Below, in pieces: positions 44,239 through 52,684 of a DNA stretch of 64,000 nt. Under the pieces are notes generated by a model, which searched no databases, was not told the origin of the DNA, and was given only the letters and a program-made list of their open reading frames with translations. Every line of letters begins with the position of its first letter. Position 1 is the stretch's first letter. Made by a program: the position numbers and the translations under genes. The stretch is from assembly GCA_945865175.1 (NCBI GenBank), contig CAMBDA010000009.1:1-64000 (forward strand), in the 5' to 3' direction. Source of the DNA: an uncultured Prevotellaceae bacterium (GTDB taxonomy: Bacteria > Bacteroidota > Bacteroidia > Bacteroidales > Bacteroidaceae).

Positions 44239-45294
44239 ATGAAGCGCATATACCTTCTCCTGCTTGCAGCATCGCTCCTCACACAGGTAGCTCATGCACA
44301 GCCCACCAAACGCCGCACCACTTCTACGGCTCAGCGCCAAGGCACCACGGCTCAGCGCCAGACCACTACCGACCGTGCCACCCTTCAGTTCCCTACGGCA
44401 GCGGCCATGCCTGAGGATGTGGTGTGGAAGCGCGACATCTACCGCCAACTCGACCTGATGAAGGATGCCAACGCTCCGCTCTATTATCCTGTGGAACCCC
44501 AGGGCCGTCAGGTGAACCTCTTCACCTATCTTTTCCGTCTGGTTCTCACGGGGCGTGCGCCTGCCTATGCCTACCAACTCGACGGCAACGAGTCGTTCGA
44601 CGAGAAAAATCGTTTGGATGTGAAGAACCTGCTCGTGAGCAGGAAAATCTATTTCGAGGAGAAAGACGGTGCGCTCCAGGTAGCCGACAGCGATGTGCCC
44701 AGCAGCGATGTCACCCGTTACTACATCAAGGAAAGCATTTATTTCGACCAGCGGGCAGGCACCTTCCGCACCCGCGTTACTGCCCTTTGCCCTGTGATGA
44801 TGATCGGATCCAGTGAGTTTGATACTCAGGCCACCCCCTATCCTCTGTTTTGGATTCGCTACGATGATGTGGCTTCCTGGCTATCCCGCCTTCCGCTCAT
44901 GGGTAGCAATCTCAACAATGTGAACAGTCTCACTGCCGACGACTATTTCACTCTCAACCGCTATGATGGGAAGATTTACAAGACCAACAACCTGCAGGGA
45001 CGCCTGCTGGCAGCCACCGTACAGGGTGACGACACAGCCTCGCTGGCCCGCGAGCAGGCACGCATAGAGCAGCAGCTCAAGGATTTTGAGGAGCACATCT
45101 GGGGGCATCGCCCCGACACCACCCATGTGGACAGCCTTGCCGATCCGGTCAAGGGTCAGGAGAGGAAATCCGCCAGTCGTGCCTCCTCTTCCTCACGCAG
45201 TCGCCGCAGCCAGGTTTCCTCGTCCAAGAGTAGCAAGGGCAGTAGCCAGAGCGCTTCGACTCCGCGTGTGAGTGCCCGCCGCCAGCGCCGCTGA
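44239..45294 (+). CDS. porN: T9SS ring protein PorN/GldN
   Basis: A 351-residue exported protein (signal MKRIYLLLLAASLLTQVAHAQ). The PorN core is DVVWKRDIYRQLDLMKDANAPLYYPVEPQGRQVNLFTYLFRL and YYIKESIYFDQRAGTFRTRVTALCPV. The C-terminal 60 residues are a Ser/Arg/Lys-rich basic tail (KSASRASSSSRSRRSQVSS...) that is longer than usual. It forms the ring with PorK and closes the por operon; priA starts 24 bases downstream, so it may be read from the same transcript. Confidence 0.94.
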   Translation: MKRIYLLLLAASLLTQVAHAQPTKRRTTSTAQRQGTTAQRQTTTDRATLQFPTAAAMPEDVVWKRDIYRQLDLMKDANAPLYYPVEPQGRQVNLFTYLFRLVLTGRAPAYAYQLDGNESFDEKNRLDVKNLLVSRKIYFEEKDGALQVADSDVPSSDVTRYYIKESIYFDQRAGTFRTRVTALCPVMMIGSSEFDTQATPYPLFWIRYDDVASWLSRLPLMGSNLNNVNSLTADDYFTLNRYDGKIYKTNNLQGRLLAATVQGDDTASLAREQARIEQQLKDFEEHIWGHRPDTTHVDSLADPVKGQERKSASRASSSSRSRRSQVSSSKSSKGSSQSASTPRVSARRQRR

Positions 45295-45318
45295 CCTCTT
45301 CTCTTATCCCGCCGTCTC

Positions 45319-47790
45319 ATGTTTGCTGACGTGATTCTTCCGCTCCCGCTGGAGGATATATTCACTTACACCCTGCCTCCCACTCTCGCCCCTCGGGCCC
45401 AGGTGGGAAGCAGGGTGATTGTACCTTTTGGACACCGCAAGATGTACACCGCCGTCGTTCTGCGCATCCATGATCGTGAGCCTCAGGACTACGAGGTAAA
45501 ACCTGTGATGGAGGTGCTCGACGAGGTGCCCGCTGTGTTGCCCTCCCAACTGAAACTGTGGAAGTGGGTGAGCCAGTATTACCTGTGCAGCCTGGGTGAG
45601 GTGTACAAGGCGGCCATTCCCTCGGGCATGAAGTTGGAAAGCGAGAGCGTGGTGTCGCTCAATGCTGACTTTGAGTCTGCTGTTTCACTGCGACCCGCTG
45701 AGGAACAGGTTCTGGAAGCCCTGGAGCAAAAAAACTCGCAACGCATCAGTCAATTGGAGAAGGCTACTGGCCTCACTTCCCTATTGCCCGTGGTGAGACG
45801 GTTGCTCGAGATGGGGGCCGTGGCCGTAACCGAGGAGGTGCAGCGCACCTATAAGCCGCGCTTTCGCCATTGTGTGCGTCTGTGCAGTACCTACTTCGAT
45901 GAGCAACAGCTGGCTCAGGTAATGGATGCGCTGGAGCAACGCTCCTTCAGGCAGCACCAACTACTGGCCTGCTACCTGCGCCTGTCTAGGGCTGCTACTG
46001 CAATCAAATTGGCAAATGCCTCGCTACTGGAGGAGGTGACCAAGGCGCAGCTCTTGCATGAGTGCGGTGAAACGGTGGCCGTGTGTAATGCTCTTCTGCA
46101 GAAGGGTGTGCTGGAAGCCTACGACGTGCCTCAGACTCGCCTTGCCCATGATGTCGGTCATGCAGCAGTATTGCGTCATCCCCTGAGCCCGGCACAGGAA
46201 GAAGCCATGCAGCAGGTGCTGCGGCAGTGGCAGAGCCACAGAACTGTGCTCCTTCACGGTGTCACGGGCAGCGGCAAGACCGAAATATATATCCAACTCA
46301 TTCAGCGTGCTCTGGACCAGGGCCAGCAGGTGCTCTATCTGCTGCCCGAAATCGTGCTCACCACCCAACTTACCGATCGGCTGCGCCGGGTCTTTGGCAA
46401 CCGATTGGGCGTGTACCATTCCAAGTATCCTGAGGCCGAGCGTGTGGAGGTGTATCAGAAAATGCGTTCATCCCGGCCTTACGACCTGCTTGTGGGTGTG
46501 CGCAGTAGTCTGTTCCTGCCCTTCCAACGTCTGGGGCTAGTGATTGTGGACGAGGAGCACGAGACCAGTTTCAAGCAGCAGGACCCTGCCCCGCGCTATC
46601 ATGCGCGCAATGCCGCGCTGGTGCTGGCTGCTCAGGCTGGTGCCTTGGCTCTGCTGGGATCGGCTACGCCCAGTTTGGAGTCTTACAGCAACGCCCTCAA
46701 CGGCAAGTATGGCCTTGTCACCCTCTCCACCCGTTTCCGCGATGTGGAACTGCCTCGAATAGAGGTGGTGGACATACGCGACCTGAAGCGTCGGCACCTG
46801 ATGACGGGCCTCCTGAGCCCCCGCTTGCTGGAGGCCGTTCGCCAGGCTCTGGAGCAGCGCCAGCAGGCCATTCTCTTCCAGAATCGTCGCGGCTATGCCC
46901 CTCAGATGGAGTGTAGCGAGTGTGGATGGGTTCCCCGGTGCCAGAATTGCGATGTGAGCCTTACCCTTCATCGTCAGGGGGGCAGGCTGGTGTGCCATTA
47001 TTGCGGTGCCACCTATGTCGTGCCTGCTACCTGTCCCAATTGTGGTTCCACCCGCCTGCGTAGCCAGGGCTATGGCACCGAGCGCATCGAGGACCTTATC
47101 CGCCAGGCTTTGCCTCAGGCACGTGTGGAGCGTATGGACCTCGATACCACACGCAGCCGCCAGCAATACGAACGCATCATCCATGAATTTCAGCAGGGCA
47201 AGACAGATATTCTCGTAGGCACCCAGATGGTCACCAAGGGGCTCGATTTTGACCGTGTGCGTGTGGTGGGCATTCTCAATGCCGACACCATGCTTAATCA
47301 GCCCGACTTCCGCAGTCATGAGCGTGCTTATCAGTTGATGGAGCAGGTGGCGGGCCGTGCGGGTCGTCGCGGCGAGCAAGGCCTTGTCATCCTGCAGGCG
47401 CGTGATGCGGATGCGCCCGTCATCCGCCATGTGGTGGCTCACGATTATGTGAGGCTCTTCCACGAGCAGATGCAGGAGCGTGAGCTCTTTCTTTTTCCGC
47501 CCTTTTGCCGCATCATCTATGTCTTTCTCAAACACCGTCAGGAGTCGGTTGTTGAGCATATGGCTCAGGAGATGGCTACTCTGATGCGCAGGGTGTTCGG
47601 TGCGCGTGTTTTCGGCCCCGACACACCACATGTCTCGCGCGTGCAATTGCTTTATGTACGCAAGATGATGCTCAAGGTGGAGCTACAGGCCGACCTTGTG
47701 CAGGTGAGGGACCGCTTGCAGCAGATACGCGTCTTCATCCTCTCCCGGGAGGGATACCGCAGTGCGCAGGTGTATTTCGACGTGGAGTAA
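45319..47790 (+). CDS. priA: Primosomal protein N' (replication-restart helicase PriA)
   Basis: An 823-residue superfamily-2 helicase. N-terminal PriA domain (ADVILPLPLEDIFTYTLP, GSRVIVPFGHRKMYTAVV), Walker A GVTGSGKTEIYIQL (about 315-325), the DEEH box VDEEHETSF (about 408), and the zinc-binding insert with paired cysteines (CSECGWVPRCQNCDVSLTLH, VCHYCGATYV and CPNCGS), followed by motifs IV-VI (GTQMVTKGLDFDRV, QVAGRAGRRGEQG). Full length. It acts in the cytoplasm to reload the replisome at stalled forks. Confidence 0.96.
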   Translation: MFADVILPLPLEDIFTYTLPPTLAPRAQVGSRVIVPFGHRKMYTAVVLRIHDREPQDYEVKPVMEVLDEVPAVLPSQLKLWKWVSQYYLCSLGEVYKAAIPSGMKLESESVVSLNADFESAVSLRPAEEQVLEALEQKNSQRISQLEKATGLTSLLPVVRRLLEMGAVAVTEEVQRTYKPRFRHCVRLCSTYFDEQQLAQVMDALEQRSFRQHQLLACYLRLSRAATAIKLANASLLEEVTKAQLLHECGETVAVCNALLQKGVLEAYDVPQTRLAHDVGHAAVLRHPLSPAQEEAMQQVLRQWQSHRTVLLHGVTGSGKTEIYIQLIQRALDQGQQVLYLLPEIVLTTQLTDRLRRVFGNRLGVYHSKYPEAERVEVYQKMRSSRPYDLLVGVRSSLFLPFQRLGLVIVDEEHETSFKQQDPAPRYHARNAALVLAAQAGALALLGSATPSLESYSNALNGKYGLVTLSTRFRDVELPRIEVVDIRDLKRRHLMTGLLSPRLLEAVRQALEQRQQAILFQNRRGYAPQMECSECGWVPRCQNCDVSLTLHRQGGRLVCHYCGATYVVPATCPNCGSTRLRSQGYGTERIEDLIRQALPQARVERMDLDTTRSRQQYERIIHEFQQGKTDILVGTQMVTKGLDFDRVRVVGILNADTMLNQPDFRSHERAYQLMEQVAGRAGRRGEQGLVILQARDADAPVIRHVVAHDYVRLFHEQMQERELFLFPPFCRIIYVFLKHRQESVVEHMAQEMATLMRRVFGARVFGPDTPHVSRVQLLYVRKMMLKVELQADLVQVRDRLQQIRVFILSREGYRSAQVYFDVE

Positions 47791-47851
47791 AAAGAAAATA
47801 AGACTGATTCCCGTCGAAGATGCCCGATGTGCTACCTCCGATATTGACAAT

Positions 47852-47877
47852 CCAGGGTAGCCATAGCGCTAGCCTGG
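47852..47877. terminator. Hairpin between priA and crcB
   Basis: CCAGGGTAGC and GCTAGCCTGG form a 10-bp stem with one mismatch. It overlaps the crcB stop codon (47869-47871) and has no clear T-tract. It may act on either convergent transcript. Confidence 0.35.
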
Positions 47878-48270
47878 AAGGGACGTAAACATGCTGGCCA
47901 GCTTGTGCCCGGCCGTGAGGGCGGCCATTCCCAGCACCAGACTTGCTACCGTGTAGGCAACGAGCATGGCTGTGTGGCCCTTGGCCAGCAGGTAGTTCTC
48001 GTTCATGAATGTGGAGAAAGTGGTGAAACCTCCGCAAAAGCCCGTGATGAGCACCATCTTCCACCGGGGCGGTAGGTAATCAGTGGCGGCCATGCCCGAG
48101 AGGAACCCGATGAGCAGACATCCTGCTACGTTCACGGCAAACGTGCCCCATGGGAAGGTACCGTGGGTTACATTCGCAGACTCCGATATCTTGCTGCATA
48201 GTAGCGCCACCAAGTATCTCATTCCGCCTCCGAAGAAGCTTCCCAGGCATACCAATAACAGATTCTTCAT
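47869..48270 (-). CDS. crcB: CrcB-family fluoride channel (Fluc)
   Basis: A 133-residue membrane protein with four helices that exports fluoride as a dual-topology dimer. Family motifs are GSFFGGGMRYLVALL, FPWGTFAVNVAGCLLIGFLSG (the GTxxxN) and ITGFCGGFTTFSTFMNE. It starts 21 bases after the GH97 stop and so appears to be the last gene of the GH88-GH97 operon; no fluoride riboswitch fits in that gap. The link to the glycosidases is probably accidental. Confidence 0.93.
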   Translation of the reverse strand: MKNLLLVCLGSFFGGGMRYLVALLCSKISESANVTHGTFPWGTFAVNVAGCLLIGFLSGMAATDYLPPRWKMVLITGFCGGFTTFSTFMNENYLLAKGHTAMLVAYTVASLVLGMAALTAGHKLASMFTSLPG

Positions 48271-48291
48271 TATTTATCTATATTAGGATGA

Positions 48292-50181
48292 TTATTCCTT
48301 GGGCGTGAATTTCAAGGCCGCACCGCCGCTGGGTTGTAGCTCTAGGGTGATGGTTTGGCCGCTTCGGATGGTGAGGGTCTTGGCTGATACGCGGGTGCGG
48401 GTATCAAGGTCGGGCGCGTCGTTGTAGACGTCCACCGTATAGCGACCTTTAGGCAGGAAATTGGCGGTGGCGATGGTCACGGTGCGTGACTCGGTATTGG
48501 TCATTGCCCCCACGTACCAGTCCTTGCCGCTGCGGCGGGCCTGGATGATGTATTGTCCTGGTTCACCGTCGAGGGCGATGCTCTCGTCGAAGACTGTGGG
48601 GCATTGTTGCCAGAAACGGAGTTCTTCCTCCCCCTTGTCCACGAAGGGCGCATCGTACCAGAAGAGAAATTGTAGCGGGCTGTAGTACACTGCTGCCATG
48701 GCCAACTGGTGGCCCTTGGTGTTCTTCACGCGGTTGTTGAAATAGCACAGTGTATAGTCGGCCGGGCCGCAGAGGAAGCGCGTGAAGGGAAGCACCACAT
48801 TATGGGTGGCATCGGGCATTATCTCATTGCCGCCTATGCCCTCCTGGGTAAGCAGGTTGGGATAGGTACGGCTGAAGCCCGTGGGCCGGTATTCGTCGTG
48901 GATGTCCACCATGAGGCCGTACTGGGCGCATTGGCGTACCGCTTCGTGGAGCCACAGTGTCCAGTGTTGGTTGCCGATGTGGACAAAGCCGAACTTGATT
49001 CCCTTGATTCCCCATTTTTGATAGAGCGGCAGCAGTTCGTCCAGTTGGTTGTAAAGGGCGCGCTGGTTGACGTATACCCACACGCCGATGCCGTTTTCTC
49101 GGGCATAGCGGCACACCTCGGGCATGGTGAAATCACGCGTGTCAGCCACTTTGCGTGCATCCGATTCCATCTTCATTTCAGGACCGTACCATCCTGCATC
49201 CAGCTCCACATACTGGATGCCGAAGGCCTTGCAGTAGTCAATGCTTTTGAGAATAGAGGCCTTGTCCAGCTTGCAGCAACGGAAGATCTTGCCTGGGCGG
49301 ATGAACGACACGTCATCGATGGCACAGGGAGGGTTCAGGTGGAGCACGATGTCCTTGTTGTTAATGAGGTCGGTGGCCTTGTTGCCTGCCATAATCACCC
49401 GCCAGGGCGTGCTGAAAGGCGAGGTGATATCGGCACTCTCGTAAAGTTTTACACGGAGTACGTTGTCGGCATCCAGGGCAAATTTGCCCCTGACGAAATG
49501 GGTCATTTCGGCTTCGAGCAGGGCCACGTAGGTACTATCAGGCAGGCGCATGAGCAGCGGTCGCTCACATTCATTCCACAGTTCCTTCTTCAGCGGTTGG
49601 TAGTGGAAGGGACCCTGGGCCCATTCTTCGTACCATGCCATGGTGCCTTGGGGCATGCTGAACGTGGTGGCTTCGCCCTGGATGTGGAGGAAGAGGCCGT
49701 TCGTGGTTTCGGGAAAATGGTAGCGGAAGGCGATGCCCTCGTTGTAGGCTCTCACCTCGATGTCCATGGTATAGTGGCTGCGCTTGTCGTGGGAGGTGCC
49801 GGCCGAGCCTCCCTCGGTAGGTGTGCCTTTGGCATAATGGAGAATCATGGAGCGGTAATGGTCGCGCAAGATGGTTCGCTCGCCGTATATGGGAGTCCAT
49901 AGGGTGTCTCGCTCAGCGTGTTCGAATCCTGTGCAGGCCATGCTGTCGCACCAGTGCACGGCATGGTCGGTTGGGGGTATGCCCAATGCCTTTTCGATGA
50001 GGCTGTTGTTGATGTCCATGCCCAGACGGCTTTCCTGGATGATGGTGCGCCCTTCAAAACTGACGGTGTAGCGCATGCCACGAACGTCTATTTCATATTT
50101 GCCATCGGGAGATACCAGTTTCTGAGCATTCAGGGCGGTGGCTGCCCATAGGCCGAACAGGGTGATAATGAAATATTTCAT
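48292..50181 (-). CDS. GH97 glycoside hydrolase (SusB-like, probably inverting)
   Basis: A 629-residue exported enzyme (signal peptide MKYFIITLFGLWAATALNAQ). The N-terminal beta-sandwich starts KLVSPDGKYEIDVRG and ends near residue 270. The barrel begins with ILKSIDYCKAFGIQYVELDAGWYGPE, then VWVYVNQRALYNQLDELLPLY, WGIKGIKFGFVHIGNQ and VDIHDEYRPTGFSRTYPN. The C-terminus is a beta domain (FLPKGRYTVDVYNDA). From memory of the family, retaining GH97 enzymes carry an Asp at the FGF position; here it is Gly, as in the inverting SusB group. Specificity (alpha-glucoside or other) is unknown. It follows the GH88 gene by 16 bases. Confidence 0.9.
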   Translation of the reverse strand: MKYFIITLFGLWAATALNAQKLVSPDGKYEIDVRGMRYTVSFEGRTIIQESRLGMDINNSLIEKALGIPPTDHAVHWCDSMACTGFEHAERDTLWTPIYGERTILRDHYRSMILHYAKGTPTEGGSAGTSHDKRSHYTMDIEVRAYNEGIAFRYHFPETTNGLFLHIQGEATTFSMPQGTMAWYEEWAQGPFHYQPLKKELWNECERPLLMRLPDSTYVALLEAEMTHFVRGKFALDADNVLRVKLYESADITSPFSTPWRVIMAGNKATDLINNKDIVLHLNPPCAIDDVSFIRPGKIFRCCKLDKASILKSIDYCKAFGIQYVELDAGWYGPEMKMESDARKVADTRDFTMPEVCRYARENGIGVWVYVNQRALYNQLDELLPLYQKWGIKGIKFGFVHIGNQHWTLWLHEAVRQCAQYGLMVDIHDEYRPTGFSRTYPNLLTQEGIGGNEIMPDATHNVVLPFTRFLCGPADYTLCYFNNRVKNTKGHQLAMAAVYYSPLQFLFWYDAPFVDKGEEELRFWQQCPTVFDESIALDGEPGQYIIQARRSGKDWYVGAMTNTESRTVTIATANFLPKGRYTVDVYNDAPDLDTRTRVSAKTLTIRSGQTITLELQPSGGAALKFTPKE

Positions 50182-50197
50182 TGTAATTTGGGTGGAA

Positions 50198-52546
50198 TTA
50201 GGGATTTGTGGTGGAGATATGGACGGCAAGTGGCTGCTCTACGGCTTCCATCTCGCGTTTAATGGTGTGCTTCCACAGGGTGAAATCAGCCATGTCATAG
50301 CGGCTCCAGGCCGCTCCGGCATAGTAGGTCACCTCCTCTCCGCGATAGCCCTTGATGGTGCCCACGGCATTACGTTTGTCGGGCGAGAGTCCGGTGGCCA
50401 CAGCATGGAAGGGGAAGCACACGGCTGTGTAGATGGAGGAACCGTGCACCTCGGGTCGGTCGGTGGGGTCCTCGTAGGCGATGAATCGCTTGTCGCGGTG
50501 CAGTGTCCCCTTTCCGTTGAGCGTCACACCGGCGCAGAAAGTGAATGGTTTTGTCACGCCGTCGTACCATACCTTTATCTTGTTGAAATGGCTGCCCTTG
50601 TCGAGCGATATGATGCGGTGCTCCGTGATGCCCAGGGCATTGGTGCCATAGTGGAGTTTCACGGTGAAGCGTAGCGGTCCGTTGTCGAGAATCTCGTATT
50701 GGGTGTAGCAATAGGGATAGATGAGTTCTTGTCCGTTTATGAGGGCGGGTGCTCCGCAGCCCAGCGTAGGACCTACACCGTATCCGTCCATCCCATCGCC
50801 CTGGTCCAGATGGAACGACCCATGGAGCAGGGTCAGCTGTGCGGCCTCCGTTTGGCCAGCCTTTCGTTGCGCTTCTGCCTCTTTGGCCGACTGTTTGTCC
50901 TTGGCATATCGCTGTGCTACTACAGGATCGGGCGTGTTTTTCACCCACACATCGATGCCATAGGCCTTTTCGCCCGACTGCTGTAGCGCCGGGCCATACA
51001 CACGGTAGGCACAGCGGTCGTTTTCCCAGGCAATATCGTCCTTGCGTTGCTTGTACAGGGCACCCTGCACCAGTTTCTTCCCTTGGCAGGGCGTGCCGCG
51101 TAGGACTTGTATTGTCCAACTTCCTTTAGGCGGCACTGCTGCATCTATGAGCAGTTTGCGGTCGTGGGTAATCTGGTAGGTGAGTTCCTGTCCGGCCTGG
51201 TTCATCAGCACCAGCGAACTGTCGGCCCATGCCCCCAGACTGTCGAGTACGGCTTGAGCGTCGGCCTCCACTACTTCCTGTCGCTGGAAGGGACTGGGAT
51301 TGGTGATGGTGAGAGTCACCTGTTGTTCGGTGTGTTTGCTGTGGGTCCAGGGAAGCCCGTATTTCACTCTGAGTAGTGCCTCCAGATAGTAGTAGTCGGC
51401 ATAGATAATACTGGCATCTATTTCGCTGCCGGCGGGATGATGGCCTGTGCTGTGCATCAGAAATGCCACGTTGCGCTCACCGCTCTGGTAGGCGGGTGTG
51501 CTCAGTTGGGCTAGGCTTTCCAGAGCAAACTGGCGGTAGTCGTTTCCTTTTTCTCCCTCGCAATACTGGCTGAGTTCCAGCAGCGCATCGGCCACTATAC
51601 AGGCAGCGCTTACGTCCTTGGGAGCATTGGCATCGGGGTCGTCAAAGTCCCATTTGGGGATAAGGTCGCCTCCCGCCTGTTTGAGGCGCTGGATGTAGAT
51701 GTCGGTCACGTGCTGGGCGAACTGCAGGAATACGGGGCTTTGTGTGTAGCGGTACATCATGGTGAAACCATAGATGGCCCAGCTCTGCCCGCGCGTCCAA
51801 GTGGAACTGTCGGCATAGCCCTGATGGGTGACACCGCGAAGGAAGCGGCCCGAAAGGGTGTCGTAGACGGCCACATGGTAGCATGTGCCGTCGGGGCGGA
51901 AATGGTGCTCCATGGTGGTGCGTGCATGGGTGACGGCCATAGGGTGGAGCAGAGGGGTGCCCCCGTGTTGTGCCGCCCAGCATAGCATGTCCAGATTCAT
52001 CATGTTGTCCATGATGGTGTTGTGGCCACCGAACATCCCTATGTTTCTGGGCCATGAGAGCAGGGTGCCCACCATAGGATTGAAGAGTGTGGCCAGGGTG
52101 TCGGCCGCGGCCAGAATCACTTGGCGGTAGTCGTCGCGTCTGTCTACCTCATATCCCTTGCCGAAGGAGCAGAACATCAAGAATCCCAGGTCGTGGTCGA
52201 ACACTTTCTGGTAGGCCAGCGGGCGCAGGGCCTCGGTGTAGCCCTCGGCAGCCTGTAGCACCTTGGCCTCCCGGCTGTGGCTATAGTCCATCCATAGGAT
52301 GCCCGGCCAGAATCCTGAGCACCATTCCTCGGCGGTCGCTTTGCGGGTGTTCCATCCTTTCTGTTTGTCAGTGGAGAGAATGTTGCGGGGTTGCTGTGAA
52401 AAATCGTAGCCGTTGGCACCCTGCAGTTCGGCCAGTGCGCGCATCACTTGTGAGTGGCAGTAGTGGAGCTGCTTGTCCACATCCAGTTCCTGGGCGGCCA
52501 GGGCCAGCGTGCAGGTGAGCAGCACAGAGGATAGTATCTTTCTCAT
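50198..52546 (-). CDS. GH88 unsaturated-uronyl hydrolase fused to a DUF4861 domain
   Basis: A 782-residue exported fusion (signal peptide MRKILSSVLLTCTLALAAQ). Residues about 20-400 are GH88, an alpha6/alpha6 barrel that hydrolyses the 4,5-unsaturated uronyl end left by polysaccharide lyases. The catalytic D119 (FDHDLGFLM) and D180 (IMDNMMN) are 61 residues apart, the spacing of D88 and D149 recalled for Bacillus UGL. About 410-782 is the DUF4861 beta-sandwich (TLTITNPSPFQRQEVVEA, WSIHC-free), of unknown role. It leads the GH97-crcB operon and is divergent from the EIIC-KduI-KduD genes. Glycosaminoglycan and rhamnogalacturonan substrates cannot be separated by eye. Confidence 0.92.
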   Translation of the reverse strand: MRKILSSVLLTCTLALAAQELDVDKQLHYCHSQVMRALAELQGANGYDFSQQPRNILSTDKQKGWNTRKATAEEWCSGFWPGILWMDYSHSREAKVLQAAEGYTEALRPLAYQKVFDHDLGFLMFCSFGKGYEVDRRDDYRQVILAAADTLATLFNPMVGTLLSWPRNIGMFGGHNTIMDNMMNLDMLCWAAQHGGTPLLHPMAVTHARTTMEHHFRPDGTCYHVAVYDTLSGRFLRGVTHQGYADSSTWTRGQSWAIYGFTMMYRYTQSPVFLQFAQHVTDIYIQRLKQAGGDLIPKWDFDDPDANAPKDVSAACIVADALLELSQYCEGEKGNDYRQFALESLAQLSTPAYQSGERNVAFLMHSTGHHPAGSEIDASIIYADYYYLEALLRVKYGLPWTHSKHTEQQVTLTITNPSPFQRQEVVEADAQAVLDSLGAWADSSLVLMNQAGQELTYQITHDRKLLIDAAVPPKGSWTIQVLRGTPCQGKKLVQGALYKQRKDDIAWENDRCAYRVYGPALQQSGEKAYGIDVWVKNTPDPVVAQRYAKDKQSAKEAEAQRKAGQTEAAQLTLLHGSFHLDQGDGMDGYGVGPTLGCGAPALINGQELIYPYCYTQYEILDNGPLRFTVKLHYGTNALGITEHRIISLDKGSHFNKIKVWYDGVTKPFTFCAGVTLNGKGTLHRDKRFIAYEDPTDRPEVHGSSIYTAVCFPFHAVATGLSPDKRNAVGTIKGYRGEEVTYYAGAAWSRYDMADFTLWKHTIKREMEAVEQPLAVHISTTNP

Positions 52547-52612
52547 TTGTCGTGCAGTTTGTTTAATTAGTTGATAGAAATACGGCGGAAACGGTGCATT
52601 TACGTAAAAAAA

Positions 52613-52644
52613 TTGGGAAGATCCATTCGAGATTCAGTATTTTG
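52613..52644 (+). promoter_or_regulatory. Weak promoter candidate for the EIIC-kduI-kduD genes
   Basis: A TTG at 52613-52615 and a TATTTTG at 52638-52644 (one T short of TAnnTTTG) lie 41 bases before the EIIC ATG. The 138-base divergent gap also has to hold the promoter of the GH88 operon, for which no good match is seen. Confidence 0.3.
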
Positions 52645-52684
52645 CGCAGCAAAAACGTATTCTCAATAAAAACAGCACGTGCAA

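Noticed and set aside
48270..48292. Fluoride riboswitch before crcB
   Set aside because: Only 21 bases separate crcB from the upstream GH97 stop, too short for the aptamer, and no motif was seen.
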